Below, piece after piece: positions 1 to 9,043 of a DNA stretch of 64,000 nucleotides. Made by a program: the position numbers and the translations under genes. Where the stretch lies: positions 62,001 to 126,000 of the forward strand of contig CANMVS010000005.1 of the NCBI GenBank assembly GCA_947501445.1, read 5' to 3'. The stretch's first letter is position 1; each line of letters starts with the position of its first letter. A model generated the notes under the pieces. The model was not told the origin of the DNA. It searched no databases and saw only the letters and a program-made list of their open reading frames with translations. The DNA comes from an uncultured Rhizobiaceae group bacterium. GTDB taxonomy: Bacteria; Pseudomonadota; Alphaproteobacteria; Rhizobiales; Rhizobiaceae.

Positions 1-266
1 GAACACAGCGAAAAGAGCCATCGAAATTGTCAGTAAATAACGGGCAATATTAATATTTAATAACAATAGACTAAGCCTGTTTTTACGGACCACTTACATG
101 CAGAATACTGAACACATGCGCAGCTGGTCAACACAAATCCAACAGCCGTTGCAAACGTTACCGGTGTCCACCTCGAAGCACCTGTGGTCGCACGCCCCAT
201 CGCGCCAACTTGAACATTATCGGCCCTCATTCAGAAACGGGATCGCACAGCGGGCACATGCGCTTT

Positions 267-303
267 CTGGCATCGCAGGCGATGCCAGTGCAATTGCACT
301 GGC
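267..303. promoter_or_regulatory. Two overlapping perfect palindromes upstream of lldD
   Basis: Positions 267-276 (CTGGCATCGC) and 279-288 (GCGATGCCAG) form a perfect 10-bp inverted repeat with a 2-bp spacer. Positions 284-303 form a perfect 20-bp palindrome, GCCAGTGCAATTGCACTGGC. The two share 284-288, so as hairpins they would exclude each other. They lie about 145 bp before the lldD start. A repressor operator or an RNA switch are both possible; the sequence does not decide. Confidence 0.55.
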
Positions 304-445
304 GTATATGTTTTGAATTGGCAACTGTTCACCATTGTTCCGGACAACTGACTACGCCGGCAACCTTGCATGCCGTCGCGTCTTCACTATTATGCCCGCG
401 ACGCTCGAGACTCAAACTGATCTCAATACATTGTGGAGAACATTT

Positions 446-1612
446 ATGGCGCCGATTCTGGAAATCGAGGACCTCAAGAAACTGGCTCGCCGACGTGTGC
501 CAAAAATGTTTTTTGACTATGCCGATTCCGGATCCTGGACTGAAAGCACCTATCAGGCCAATGAGGATGATTTTGCCGATATCAAGCTGCGACAGCGGGT
601 TGCGGTTGATATGACAAACCGGACACTGTCAACCAGGATGATCGGTCAGGATGTGTCCATGCCCGTTGCGCTGGCACCAACCGGACTATGCGGCATGCAG
701 CGTGCTGATGGTGAGATACTGGCAGCCCAATCGGCTGAAGCCTTTGGCGTACCCTTCACCCTGTCAACCATGAGCATCTGCTCCATTGAGGATGTCGCCG
801 AGAAGACGACAAAGCCCTTCTGGTTTCAGCTTTATGTTTTGCGAGACAAGGAATTTGTCGGCGACCTGATAGATCGTGCAAAAGCGGCAGGCTGCTCGGC
901 CCTGGTTCTGACGCTGGACCTGCAGATACTTGGGCAACGACACAAGGACTTGCGCAACGGCCTGTCAGCGCCGCCAAAATTCACACCAAAACACATCTGG
1001 CAGATGGCCACATCACCCATCTGGTGTGCAAAGATGGCGCAAACCAAACGCCGCACATTCCGCAATATCGTCGGACATGCCAAGGGCGTGGCGGATCTGT
1101 CATCCCTTTCATCATGGACAGCGGAACAATTCGATCCGCAGCTATCCTGGAATGATGTTGCCTGGATCAAGGAACGCTGGGGGGGACCGCTGATCCTGAA
1201 GGGAATATTGGACAAGGCTGATGCGATAAAATCACTCGAGTGCGGTGCGGATGCGATCATCGTTTCAAATCACGGCGGACGGCAGTTGGACGGCGCATCT
1301 TCGGCAATCGGCATGCTGCCGGAAATTATCGATGCGGTAGGTGACAAGATAGAAGTTCACATTGATGGTGGCATTCGATCCGGGCAGGACATCCTGAAGG
1401 CCATTTGTCTGGGTGCTAAAGGGACTTATGTCGGACGCCCCTATCTATACGCGCTCGGTGCCATGGGACGCGAAGGTGTCGACAGGATGTTTGAGATCCT
1501 GCGCAATGAATTCGATATCACCATGGCCCTGTGCGGCGAGCGTGATGTTACCAATCTGGATCGCTCAAACCTCTATTCGGTTTTCGGCGAAAAACTGCAA
1601 CACGACGGATAG
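446..1612 (+). CDS. lldD: FMN-dependent alpha-hydroxyacid dehydrogenase (L-lactate dehydrogenase type)
   Basis: The product (388 aa) should oxidise L-lactate or a related 2-hydroxyacid to the 2-oxoacid with FMN as cofactor, passing electrons to the respiratory chain or oxygen. Family marks seen: an N-terminal FFDYADSGSWTE stretch (substrate Tyr region), the catalytic-His motif SNHGGRQLDG near residue 275, and the phosphate-binding IDGGIRSGQDILKA / GAKGTYVGRP segment near the C-terminus. The reading frame is open from 335, but the ATG at 446 is chosen because GGAGA lies 7 bp upstream and the alignable protein begins there. It ends 6 bp from the convergent fumarase stop. Related enzymes of the family (glycolate, mandelate) cannot be excluded. 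Confidence 0.88.
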   Translation: MAPILEIEDLKKLARRRVPKMFFDYADSGSWTESTYQANEDDFADIKLRQRVAVDMTNRTLSTRMIGQDVSMPVALAPTGLCGMQRADGEILAAQSAEAFGVPFTLSTMSICSIEDVAEKTTKPFWFQLYVLRDKEFVGDLIDRAKAAGCSALVLTLDLQILGQRHKDLRNGLSAPPKFTPKHIWQMATSPIWCAKMAQTKRRTFRNIVGHAKGVADLSSLSSWTAEQFDPQLSWNDVAWIKERWGGPLILKGILDKADAIKSLECGADAIIVSNHGGRQLDGASSAIGMLPEIIDAVGDKIEVHIDGGIRSGQDILKAICLGAKGTYVGRPYLYALGAMGREGVDRMFEILRNEFDITMALCGERDVTNLDRSNLYSVFGEKLQHDG

Positions 1613-1618
1613 GGCAAT

Positions 1619-3016
1619 TCAGGGCAGCCTGGATGGACCAATCATCTTCCCGGGCTGAACAACGCTGTCAAATTCTTCAGCGCTGACAAAACCAAGACGC
1701 AACGCCTCCTCGCGAAGCGTTGTGCCGTTTTTATGTGCAGCCTTGGCAATCTGAGTTGCCCTGTCGTAGCCGATGGTCGGGGCAAGGGCCGTGACCAACA
1801 TCAAAGAGCGTTCCAGCAGAGCACTGATATTGTCCTCATTGGCTTTTATGCCAACAACACATCGATCTGCAAAACTTACCGATGCATCCGCAAGCAACTG
1901 CACGGACTGTAACAAATTATAGGCAAGAACCGGGCGGTAGACATTCAGCTCAAAATGGCCCTGACTGCCTGCAAAACCGACGGTCGTCTGATTGCCCATC
2001 ACCTGTGCACAGACCATGGTCATGGCCTCACATTGTGTCGGATTGACCTTGCCTGGCATGATAGATGAGCCGGGTTCATTTTCCGGCAAAGACAATTCTC
2101 CAAGGCCGGATCTCGGTCCGGAGGCCAAAAAGCGAATATCATTGGCAATTTTGAAGAGAGAGGCAGCGCATGTGGCAAGTGCCCCATGGGCAAAGACATA
2201 GGCATCATTGGCGGCCAAAGCTTCAAATTTGTTAGGTGCCGTTTTGAATGGCTGGCCCGTCAGATCAGCAACCTGTGCAGCAAAAGCTTCCGCGAACCCT
2301 TCAACCGTGTTGAGCCCGGTCCCCACAGCCGTGCCGCCCTGAGCCAGTTCATGCAAACCATCCAATGCGGTTCTCAGCCGTTCAATATCCTTTGCAATTT
2401 GTGCAGCATATCCGGAAAATTCCTGGCCCAGTGTCAGCGGTGTGGCATCCTGCGTGTGGGTGCGACCAATTTTGACTATATGGGTAAAGGCATCTGAGCG
2501 CTCCTTCAACGCAAGGCGCAAATGCTCAAGCGCTGGCAATAGCGTTTCGGATATCTGCAGCACAGCAGCGATGTGCATGGCGGTTGGAAAAGTATCATTG
2601 GATGATTGCCCCATGTTGACGTGATCATTGGGGTGCACCGGATCCTTGCTGCCCATTTGCCCGCCGAGCAATTCGATCGCCCGGTTGGAAATCACCTCAT
2701 TGGCGTTCATGTTGGACTGAGTGCCGGACCCGGTTTGCCAGACGACCAGCGGGAAATGATCATTGAGTTGACCGTTCGCCACTTCCCCGGCCGCTGTTAT
2801 GATTGCCCCTGCTCTATTCGCGTCCAGCAATCCAAATTCGCGATTAACGTGCGCCGCCGCCTGTTTGATGATTCCAAGAGACCGGATCATCGGAACCGGC
2901 AATGTCTCGCCGCCAATCGGAAAATTCATCAGCGACCGGGCTGTTTGAGCGCCATAGTATTTGTCGGATGGCACCTCAAGTGCTCCAAATGAATCAGATT
3001 CTACCCGCATGATCAT
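1619..3016 (-). CDS. fumC: Class II fumarate hydratase
   Basis: This 465-aa protein interconverts fumarate and L-malate in the TCA cycle (cytosolic homotetramer, iron-independent). It carries the superfamily signature [11 protein letters not shown], the [13 protein letters not shown] substrate loop, and the [21 protein letters not shown] segment that supplies catalytic residues. Length matches FumC. The frame is open to a TTG at 3031, but the ATG at 3016 is preferred because AAGGG sits 7 bp before it; a further ATG at 3010 is possible. It is convergent with lldD with no clear terminator between them. Confidence 0.95.
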   Translation of the reverse strand: MIMRVESDSFGALEVPSDKYYGAQTARSLMNFPIGGETLPVPMIRSLGIIKQAAAHVNREFGLLDANRAGAIITAAGEVANGQLNDHFPLVVWQTGSGTQSNMNANEVISNRAIELLGGQMGSKDPVHPNDHVNMGQSSNDTFPTAMHIAAVLQISETLLPALEHLRLALKERSDAFTHIVKIGRTHTQDATPLTLGQEFSGYAAQIAKDIERLRTALDGLHELAQGGTAVGTGLNTVEGFAEAFAAQVADLTGQPFKTAPNKFEALAANDAYVFAHGALATCAASLFKIANDIRFLASGPRSGLGELSLPENEPGSSIMPGKVNPTQCEAMTMVCAQVMGNQTTVGFAGSQGHFELNVYRPVLAYNLLQSVQLLADASVSFADRCVVGIKANEDNISALLERSLMLVTALAPTIGYDRATQIAKAAHKNGTTLREEALRLGFVSAEEFDSVVQPGKMIGPSRLP

Positions 3017-3354
3017 GTGCCTACCCTTCAAAATTCAAGTGTTCGTACTGTATAGAAAAACGGTGCAAAGAAATACAATTTACAAATGCGTATTTACGCT
3101 TCCGATTTCGCAATACTGACATTTTCAATAGGCATTAAAATTTGAAAAAACCTCAGATTGACAGAAATATTCCCTTCACCGGCTAATTTTAACTGCTTTA
3201 CTCCTTACGATTCTCCAGCGCGATTTTCATATTTATTTTCAGGGCCTTACTCAATTTGGCCATATGCAATATTGTGGTGGAAACAGGGTCAGAATTCATA
3301 TATTGCGTCAAAAATATGGCAACCAGCCGCAATGATTCCAATACCGGGGTAACG
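3017..3354. other. Divergent intergenic region between fumC and the first autotransporter gene
   Basis: This 338-bp AT-rich stretch separates two divergent genes and must contain both promoters. No recognisable gene, RNA or strong hairpin was found. The weak ribosome site of the downstream gene (GGGGT close to the ATG at 3355) is unusual compared with its paralogue at 6186. Confidence 0.5.
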
Positions 3355-5724
3355 ATGTCTTTCTACCAAAAACGCCACCGCCTTCTACTGGGTATTTCAA
3401 CCTGTGCAGCCCTGATTTCACTTTACGGCACGGTTCATGCAGAGGATTTCGTCGTCAATTCCGTAACCACCGTCCCAAATGGCGGTAACACAATAGGTGC
3501 AGGTGACAGACTGACGATCACACCGGATGGCCAAATCAACACGACCGGCGAGAATGCCGTTGAGGCAGCCGCAGACGGTGTGGCGATTACCAACAACGGT
3601 GGCCTATCAGTCACAGGCCCCGGTGGCGAGGGCATCTTCGTCAATGACGACAATGCAGTGACAAATAATGGCAAATTGACAACTGATGGCCCGGGCAGCG
3701 ATGCGATTGATGCCGACGACGACAATGTGATTGTCAATGCTGGCTCAATTGAGACGTTTGGTCCTGGATCTGAAGGCATTGACGTGGACAATCGGAACAG
3801 GGTGACAAACGCCGGTTCCATCGTTACACGAGGCCCGGATTCTTCAGGCATTGAGGGGACTGACTCAAACTCGGTTACCAATACCGGTTCCATTGAGACA
3901 CGCAGAACAGGTGGTCAGGGTATAGACCTTAATGACGGCAATAGCGTCATTAACGCCGGGTCCATAACAACCAACGGACGTTTTGCCGATGGTATCGATG
4001 TTGAAGATGACAATGTCGAAGTCACAAATTCCGGTGCGATCACCACCAATCGTTTCAACGCGGACGGCATCGACATCGGCAGCAGAAACGACAATGTAAA
4101 CAACAGCGGCTCCATTACAACCAACGGTGTTTTCTCTGCCGGCATCGAGATGGACAGGCGAAATACGGTCAACAGCACCGGAACGATCCAGACCTCCCGC
4201 CGCTTTTCCGCTGGCATACTGGCTTTGGGTGGTCGCAATTCGATCAATGTTTCGGGCACCATCCAAACCCGGGGTTTTCTCTCGTCCGGCATAGCCACTT
4301 TCGGTCGCCGAAATACAATTGATGTATCAGGCGGCATCGATACCCAGGGCTTTGCTTCACCTGGCATCGCGTCCTTCGGATTGCGCAATACTGTTAATGT
4401 TTCTGGAAGTGTCGAAACATCTGGCGGGTTCTCGCCGGGTATTCTGATTGGGGGCGCGCGCAATAGCGCCAATATCTCCGGCAAGATTGTCAGCGCAAAT
4501 GGCCCGTCCTTCCTGATCGAACCGCAATTCGGACCGTTTCGCAACAGACTGAACCTTGTGGCACCTGCCTTTTTGGGCGGTGCGATCATTGCACCGGGCA
4601 CAAATATCTCGATCATCACGGGTGCAAGTCATTCGGTTCTGTGGGATTTTTCTGACTCCAGCACGCCGAATATCTCCGGGCCTGTTCCATGGGCCTATAA
4701 CGCTGCAACCCGTCAATTTGCCACCTTTGACCCGACTGTCTTTGGTGCGGCGGGGGATATATTGGCAGATTCCACTGACGTTCTCTCGCAGATCACCCAG
4801 GGCCGGTTAAACAGCACGTCTGCCGGTACTCCGGGAGCAGCCGAGTTTGGCTATCTCAATAGGGATGGCAATGGTTCGCCGACAAATGTCTGGGTCCAGG
4901 GCATCGGCCTGACATCCAGCTATGGTGCAGACGGTATTTTGACAGACTATGATTTTGATCTGGTTGGTGTCGCTGCCGGTTTTGACGGCATCTATGCTGA
5001 TGGGCTGACACTTGGTGTCTTGGGTGGCTACTATCACGGTGATCTGGATTCAGACAGCGCCTTTACCAGCTCCTACAACAATGACACCGAAAACTGGTTC
5101 GCCGGGGTCTATGGCCGCAAGACCATCGATAAGCACTTTATCGGCTTTGGTCTGAACGGCGGGTTTCAAAATGTTGACCAGTCGCGCTTTGTCAATGACA
5201 ATCTGGCGCTGACCAATGGCCAGACACTGGGCAACGCCTGGGCAAACTCATCCTATGACAGCTGGTTCATCAATCCGGAAATTGCCGTCGGCACCGAAGT
5301 CCACCAATATAATGGCTGGAGCATCGTGCCAACTGCACGGGCCCGCTATGCCATTCAGTTCATTGATGGCTATTCGGAAACCGGTTCCAACGCCAATGCC
5401 ACCGTCGGCAGCCAGCAGGTTCAGATTGCCGAAGGTCGCCTTGAGCTTGCAGCCAGCAAGGTTTTCCAGACCGGTCATGCGCGTGTCTATGGCGGCTATC
5501 TGGCACGCGGTTCCTTTGGTGATGATGCGGTCGGTGTGAATCTGGTGGGACAGGATATTCTGGTTCCCACCGGCGAAGACACTTTCCAGTCAGTCGGCTA
5601 CCTTGGCTCACAGATGGTCTTCAACATCACATCCGGTCTGGGTCTTCAGGTCGGCAGCCAGTTTGCATTTGGCTCGGATTTCACCAGCCTGTCCGGCAAT
5701 ATCGGTCTGAAATCAAAATTCTGA
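3355..5724 (+). CDS. Autotransporter-like outer membrane protein with repeat passenger (copy 1)
   Basis: This 789-aa protein starts with a Sec signal (RHRLLLGISTCAALISLYG, cleavage after VHA near residue 29). Residues about 79-383 are a passenger of 22-24-residue degenerate repeats built on N(S/A)GSI-T-G----GI----N--V, as expected for a beta-helix adhesin-like stalk. Residues about 509-789 form an autotransporter-type beta-barrel domain ending in the typical terminal Phe (LKSKF). The last 369 residues align without gaps to the paralogue at 6186; in the final 281 only about eight differences were counted by eye. The ATG at 3355 is chosen because it begins the signal peptide, although the frame is open from 3256. 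Function unknown; surface adhesion is an inference. Confidence 0.85.
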   Translation: MSFYQKRHRLLLGISTCAALISLYGTVHAEDFVVNSVTTVPNGGNTIGAGDRLTITPDGQINTTGENAVEAAADGVAITNNGGLSVTGPGGEGIFVNDDNAVTNNGKLTTDGPGSDAIDADDDNVIVNAGSIETFGPGSEGIDVDNRNRVTNAGSIVTRGPDSSGIEGTDSNSVTNTGSIETRRTGGQGIDLNDGNSVINAGSITTNGRFADGIDVEDDNVEVTNSGAITTNRFNADGIDIGSRNDNVNNSGSITTNGVFSAGIEMDRRNTVNSTGTIQTSRRFSAGILALGGRNSINVSGTIQTRGFLSSGIATFGRRNTIDVSGGIDTQGFASPGIASFGLRNTVNVSGSVETSGGFSPGILIGGARNSANISGKIVSANGPSFLIEPQFGPFRNRLNLVAPAFLGGAIIAPGTNISIITGASHSVLWDFSDSSTPNISGPVPWAYNAATRQFATFDPTVFGAAGDILADSTDVLSQITQGRLNSTSAGTPGAAEFGYLNRDGNGSPTNVWVQGIGLTSSYGADGILTDYDFDLVGVAAGFDGIYADGLTLGVLGGYYHGDLDSDSAFTSSYNNDTENWFAGVYGRKTIDKHFIGFGLNGGFQNVDQSRFVNDNLALTNGQTLGNAWANSSYDSWFINPEIAVGTEVHQYNGWSIVPTARARYAIQFIDGYSETGSNANATVGSQQVQIAEGRLELAASKVFQTGHARVYGGYLARGSFGDDAVGVNLVGQDILVPTGEDTFQSVGYLGSQMVFNITSGLGLQVGSQFAFGSDFTSLSGNIGLKSKF

Positions 5725-5760
5725 TCTGATCGTTCGGTAACAATCATCTGATTGACCAGA

Positions 5761-5795
5761 CCTGGGGGTGGCATTTGCTGCCTGCAGGTTTTTTG
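5761..5795 (+). terminator. Degenerate rho-independent terminator after copy 1
   Basis: CCTGGGGG...CCTGCAGG followed by TTTTTT. It corresponds base for base to the perfect terminator at 8651, but the stem has mismatches. The similarity shows that the duplication of the autotransporter genes extends past the stop codon. Confidence 0.6.
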
Positions 5796-6110
5796 TCACC
5801 TACCGAGGATTACATCACGATTTCTCAAGACTGGACCGTTTCACCTCTGTCAGAAACGGGGCGGGCACCGCCAGTCCACAGACCTTTGTTTGATCCCGCT
5901 GTTTTTTGAATAACACCCATGATTCCCGGCGGACCTGGTGTGACAAATGCCATATCCAGATGCCAGAGCAACCAAAGAATAGGTTTTTTCCGCCTCGCAC
6001 GGATCAGCTATTACAAGCGCGCATTGGCCACTTCGCCACAACACTGTTGCAAAAAGGCTACGTCAATTTGCAACTGACACTCACCTGCCAATAAAGACTA
6101 ACGGGAATCA

Positions 6111-6132
6111 AATTTTTCATATATGAAAAATT
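6111..6132. promoter_or_regulatory. Perfect 22-bp palindrome upstream of autotransporter copy 2
   Basis: The half-site AATTTTTCATA (6111-6121) is followed directly by its reverse complement TATGAAAAATT (6122-6132). It lies 53 bp before the ATG at 6186. No equivalent palindrome is present before copy 1. A dimeric-regulator operator is the simplest reading. A weaker inverted repeat, GTTGCAAA (6046-6053) / TTTGCAAC (6067-6074), lies just upstream. Confidence 0.5.
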
Positions 6133-6185
6133 GGGGGTCTCTGAGAATAAATCGAAATTGGTTCGTACATTCAGGCAGGGATTTA

Positions 6186-8615
6186 ATGATTTTCGCAAAA
6201 ATAAGCCGCACTCTATTTTTGAGTGCCTCAACGCTCTCGATTGGCTGCGCAACAATTCACGGCGCATTCGCTGAAGAGTTTGTGGTCAATTCCGCAACGG
6301 CGATACAAAATGGTGGTAATGTGCTCAGCAATGGTGACACATTGAAAATCACCACTACCGGCTCCATCAACACCGTTGGAGGGATTGATGCTGTCAACAC
6401 CGACGGCTTCAACAATTCCTCAATTATCAACGATGGCGGCCTTTCTGCCGTCGGCGATCAGGGCAGTGGCATAGTTGTGCGTAGCCGCAGCTCAATAATC
6501 AATGGAGGAAACATCGTTACAGACGGGGTAAACGGTGACGGCATTCGCGCCGAAAACCGCAATGCAATTGAAAATTCAGGTTCAATAAGAACTGCGGGCA
6601 GACAAGCACAGGGAGTTGACGTCAATAACAGGAATGCTGTTGTCAATTCCGGATCCATATTCACAATTGGCAACCGTGCTGACGGTATTCGGGGTGGAAA
6701 TCGTAATGCACTGGAAAATTCAGGTTTGATTACCACCTCGGGCAGGTTTTCAGAAGGATTTGACGTCAACAATACAAATACGGTCGTCAACTCAGGTTCC
6801 ATTGTCACAAGTGGTAATCGTGCTGACGGTATTCAGGGCGGAAACCGTAATGCACTGGAAAACTCAGGCTCGATTGCAACCTCCGGTCGCGCTGCTGAAG
6901 CATTCGAGTTTGGAAACAGGAATACGGTCGTCAATTCCGGTTCCGTTGTTACTTCAGGTAACCTCGCAGACGTTTTCGTAGGAGGAAACCGCAACACAAT
7001 TGTGAATTCGGGTTCGATTGCAACCTCAGGCCGGTTTGCTGAAGGCTTTGAAGTTGGGAACAGAAACACAATTAACAATTCAGGCTCGATTACGACAACC
7101 GGTTTTGGTGGAGATGGCATAGATGCTGATAACAGAAATATCGAGGTTACGAATTCTGGATCGATCAGAACAGAGGGTGTTGAGGCAGATGGCCTGCAGG
7201 TTCGCAACCGAAACCAGAACGTAAACAACACCGGTTCAATTACTACAACCGGCAATCGTTCATTTGGAATCCGCATGCAGAGACTAAACATTGTCAACAG
7301 TTCCGGCTCAATAGAAACATTCGGCCGACGCGCTCCTGGCATTGTTACTTTGAGGCCTGACAACACCGTCAATGTATCCGGCAAAGTGGTTGCGGCTCAT
7401 ACAACCAGTGCATCGTTTAGGTTTAGAAATGGAAATACGCTGAACCTGTTTGCTCCGGCTTTTCTTGGCGGTAACATCGATATAGGCAACAGCGATGTCT
7501 CGATCACAACTGGCGCAAGCCATTCGGTGCTGTGGGAATTTGACGCGCCGGTAACGCCGGATGTTTCCGGGCCTGCCATTTGGGCTTACAACGCGGCAAC
7601 CCGCCAGTTTGCCACCTTTGACCCGACTGTCTTTGGTGCGGCGGGGGATATATTGGCCGATACCACCGGTGTTCTCTCACAGGTCACCCAGGGCCGTTTG
7701 AACAGCGCGCCTGCCGGTGCTCCGGGCGCTGCCGAGTTTGGTTACCTCAACAAGGATGGCAGTGGGTCACCGACGAATGTCTGGGTCCAGGGCATCGGCC
7801 TGACATCCAGCTATGGTGCAGACGGTATTTTGACAGACTATGATTTTGATCTGGTGGGTGTCGCTGCCGGTTTTGACGGCATCTATGCTGATGGGCTGAC
7901 ACTTGGTGTCTTGGGTGGCTACTACCACGGTAATCTGGATTCAAACAGCGCCTTTACCAGTTCCTATAACAATGACACCGAAAACTGGTTTGCCGGGGTC
8001 TATGGCCGCAAGACCATCGACAAGCACTTTATTGATTTTGGCCTGAACGGCGGGTTTCAAAATGTTGACCAGTCGCGCTTTGTCAATGACAATCTGGCGC
8101 TGACCAATGGCCAGACACTGGGTAACGCCTGGGCAAATTCATCCTATGACAGCTGGTTCATCAATCCGGAAATTGCTGTTGGCACCGAAGTCCACCAACA
8201 TGACGGCTGGAGCATCGTGCCAACCGCACGGGCCCGCTATGCCATTCAGTTCATTGATGGCTATTCGGAAACCGGATCCAACGCCAATGCCATCGTCGGT
8301 AGCCAACAGGTTCAGATTGCTGAAGGGCGCCTTGAACTTGCTGCCAGCAAGGGTTTCCAGACCGGTCATGCCCGTGTCTATGGCGGTTACCTGGCGCGTG
8401 GTTCCTTTGGTGATGATGCGGTCGGTGTGAATTTGGTGGGACAGAATATTCTGGTTCCTACCGGTGAAGACACTTTCCAGTCAGTCGGCTACCTTGGCTC
8501 ACAGATGGTCTTCAACATCACATCCGGTCTGGGCCTTCAGGTTGGCAGCCAGTTTGCATTTGGCTCGGACTTCACCAGCCTGTCCGGCAACATCGGTCTG
8601 AAATCAAAATTCTGA
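6186..8615 (+). CDS. Autotransporter-like outer membrane protein with repeat passenger (copy 2)
   Basis: This 809-aa paralogue of the preceding gene has a signal peptide (KISRTLFLSASTLSIGCATI, cleavage near AFA), a passenger of about 14 repeats of 22-24 residues (N-GSI-TSG--A-G----NRN-V-NS, residues about 79-402), and a C-terminal barrel (residues about 528-809, final Phe). The ATG at 6186 is preceded by CAGGGA at good spacing; the frame is open from 6123. The barrel is nearly identical to copy 1 while the passengers match only in repeat style, which suggests duplication with later exchange of the barrel-coding half. Surface display is inferred from architecture; ligand unknown. Confidence 0.86.
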   Translation: MIFAKISRTLFLSASTLSIGCATIHGAFAEEFVVNSATAIQNGGNVLSNGDTLKITTTGSINTVGGIDAVNTDGFNNSSIINDGGLSAVGDQGSGIVVRSRSSIINGGNIVTDGVNGDGIRAENRNAIENSGSIRTAGRQAQGVDVNNRNAVVNSGSIFTIGNRADGIRGGNRNALENSGLITTSGRFSEGFDVNNTNTVVNSGSIVTSGNRADGIQGGNRNALENSGSIATSGRAAEAFEFGNRNTVVNSGSVVTSGNLADVFVGGNRNTIVNSGSIATSGRFAEGFEVGNRNTINNSGSITTTGFGGDGIDADNRNIEVTNSGSIRTEGVEADGLQVRNRNQNVNNTGSITTTGNRSFGIRMQRLNIVNSSGSIETFGRRAPGIVTLRPDNTVNVSGKVVAAHTTSASFRFRNGNTLNLFAPAFLGGNIDIGNSDVSITTGASHSVLWEFDAPVTPDVSGPAIWAYNAATRQFATFDPTVFGAAGDILADTTGVLSQVTQGRLNSAPAGAPGAAEFGYLNKDGSGSPTNVWVQGIGLTSSYGADGILTDYDFDLVGVAAGFDGIYADGLTLGVLGGYYHGNLDSNSAFTSSYNNDTENWFAGVYGRKTIDKHFIDFGLNGGFQNVDQSRFVNDNLALTNGQTLGNAWANSSYDSWFINPEIAVGTEVHQHDGWSIVPTARARYAIQFIDGYSETGSNANAIVGSQQVQIAEGRLELAASKGFQTGHARVYGGYLARGSFGDDAVGVNLVGQNILVPTGEDTFQSVGYLGSQMVFNITSGLGLQVGSQFAFGSDFTSLSGNIGLKSKF

Positions 8616-8650
8616 TCTGATCGTTCGGTAACAATCATCTGATTACAAGG

Positions 8651-8685
8651 CCTGCGGGTGGCATTTGCTGCCCGCAGGTTTTTTT
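8651..8685 (+). terminator. Rho-independent terminator after copy 2
   Basis: Perfect 8-bp stem CCTGCGGG (8651-8658) / CCCGCAGG (8671-8678) with a 12-base loop and a run of seven T. Confidence 0.85.
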
Positions 8686-8723
8686 GTCACCTGCCGTGGA
8701 TTACATCACGATTTCCCGGAGAT

Positions 8724-8957
8724 CTAATCATTAGCCTTTAGAATTGTGAGTGGCTTTATGATGCCAGGCCTGCGATGTGTTTCCTCACCATCACCCGATT
8801 TCAACATGGCACACAGGCCATCTTTATCGTGTACGGACATGGACACGGCAACCACATTACCTCCAGCGACATCAGCCTGACCCAGCGGTTCATTCGGTTT
8901 CTGGAGGAACAGATCAATATCGACCCGGGTAAAAACGGCTAGGGCTGGAATAATCAT
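8724..8957 (-). CDS. Uncertain small ORF (77 aa), possible gene remnant
   Basis: The leftward frame encodes 77 residues (begins MIIPALAVFTRVDIDLF) with codon choice similar to neighbouring genes, but there is no recognised domain, no signal peptide and only a weak ribosome site. On the opposite strand, 8775-8942 encodes a 55-residue frame (begins MCFLTITRFQHGTQAIF) that also looks protein-like. At most one is likely to be real. It may be a remnant left between the autotransporter pair and the hydrolase gene. Confidence 0.3.
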   Translation of the reverse strand: MIIPALAVFTRVDIDLFLQKPNEPLGQADVAGGNVVAVSMSVHDKDGLCAMLKSGDGEETHRRPGIIKPLTILKAND

Positions 8958-9043
8958 ATGACAAACCTGTGTCGTTCAACACACAAGAAAAATATCGATT
9001 TTATTGTACTCCTGAGCTATTATCTATTTTAGGAGGATATAAA

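Noticed and set aside
98-445. Short rightward frames upstream of lldD, including an N-terminal extension of LldD from 335
   Set aside because: No ribosome site, composition unlike the family, and the proper LldD start at 446 has one; a short protein-like run ending near 211 lacks a start codon.
3590-4500. Regular 66-72-bp periodicity resembling a repeat array
   Set aside because: The period is in whole codons, the frame is open and the repeats are degenerate protein repeats; there are no uniform repeats and spacers as in CRISPR.
3435-4619. Long leftward frames opposite the first autotransporter passenger (152-234 codons)
   Set aside because: They mirror the repetitive rightward coding sequence, have low-complexity Pro/Glu-rich products and no ribosome sites.
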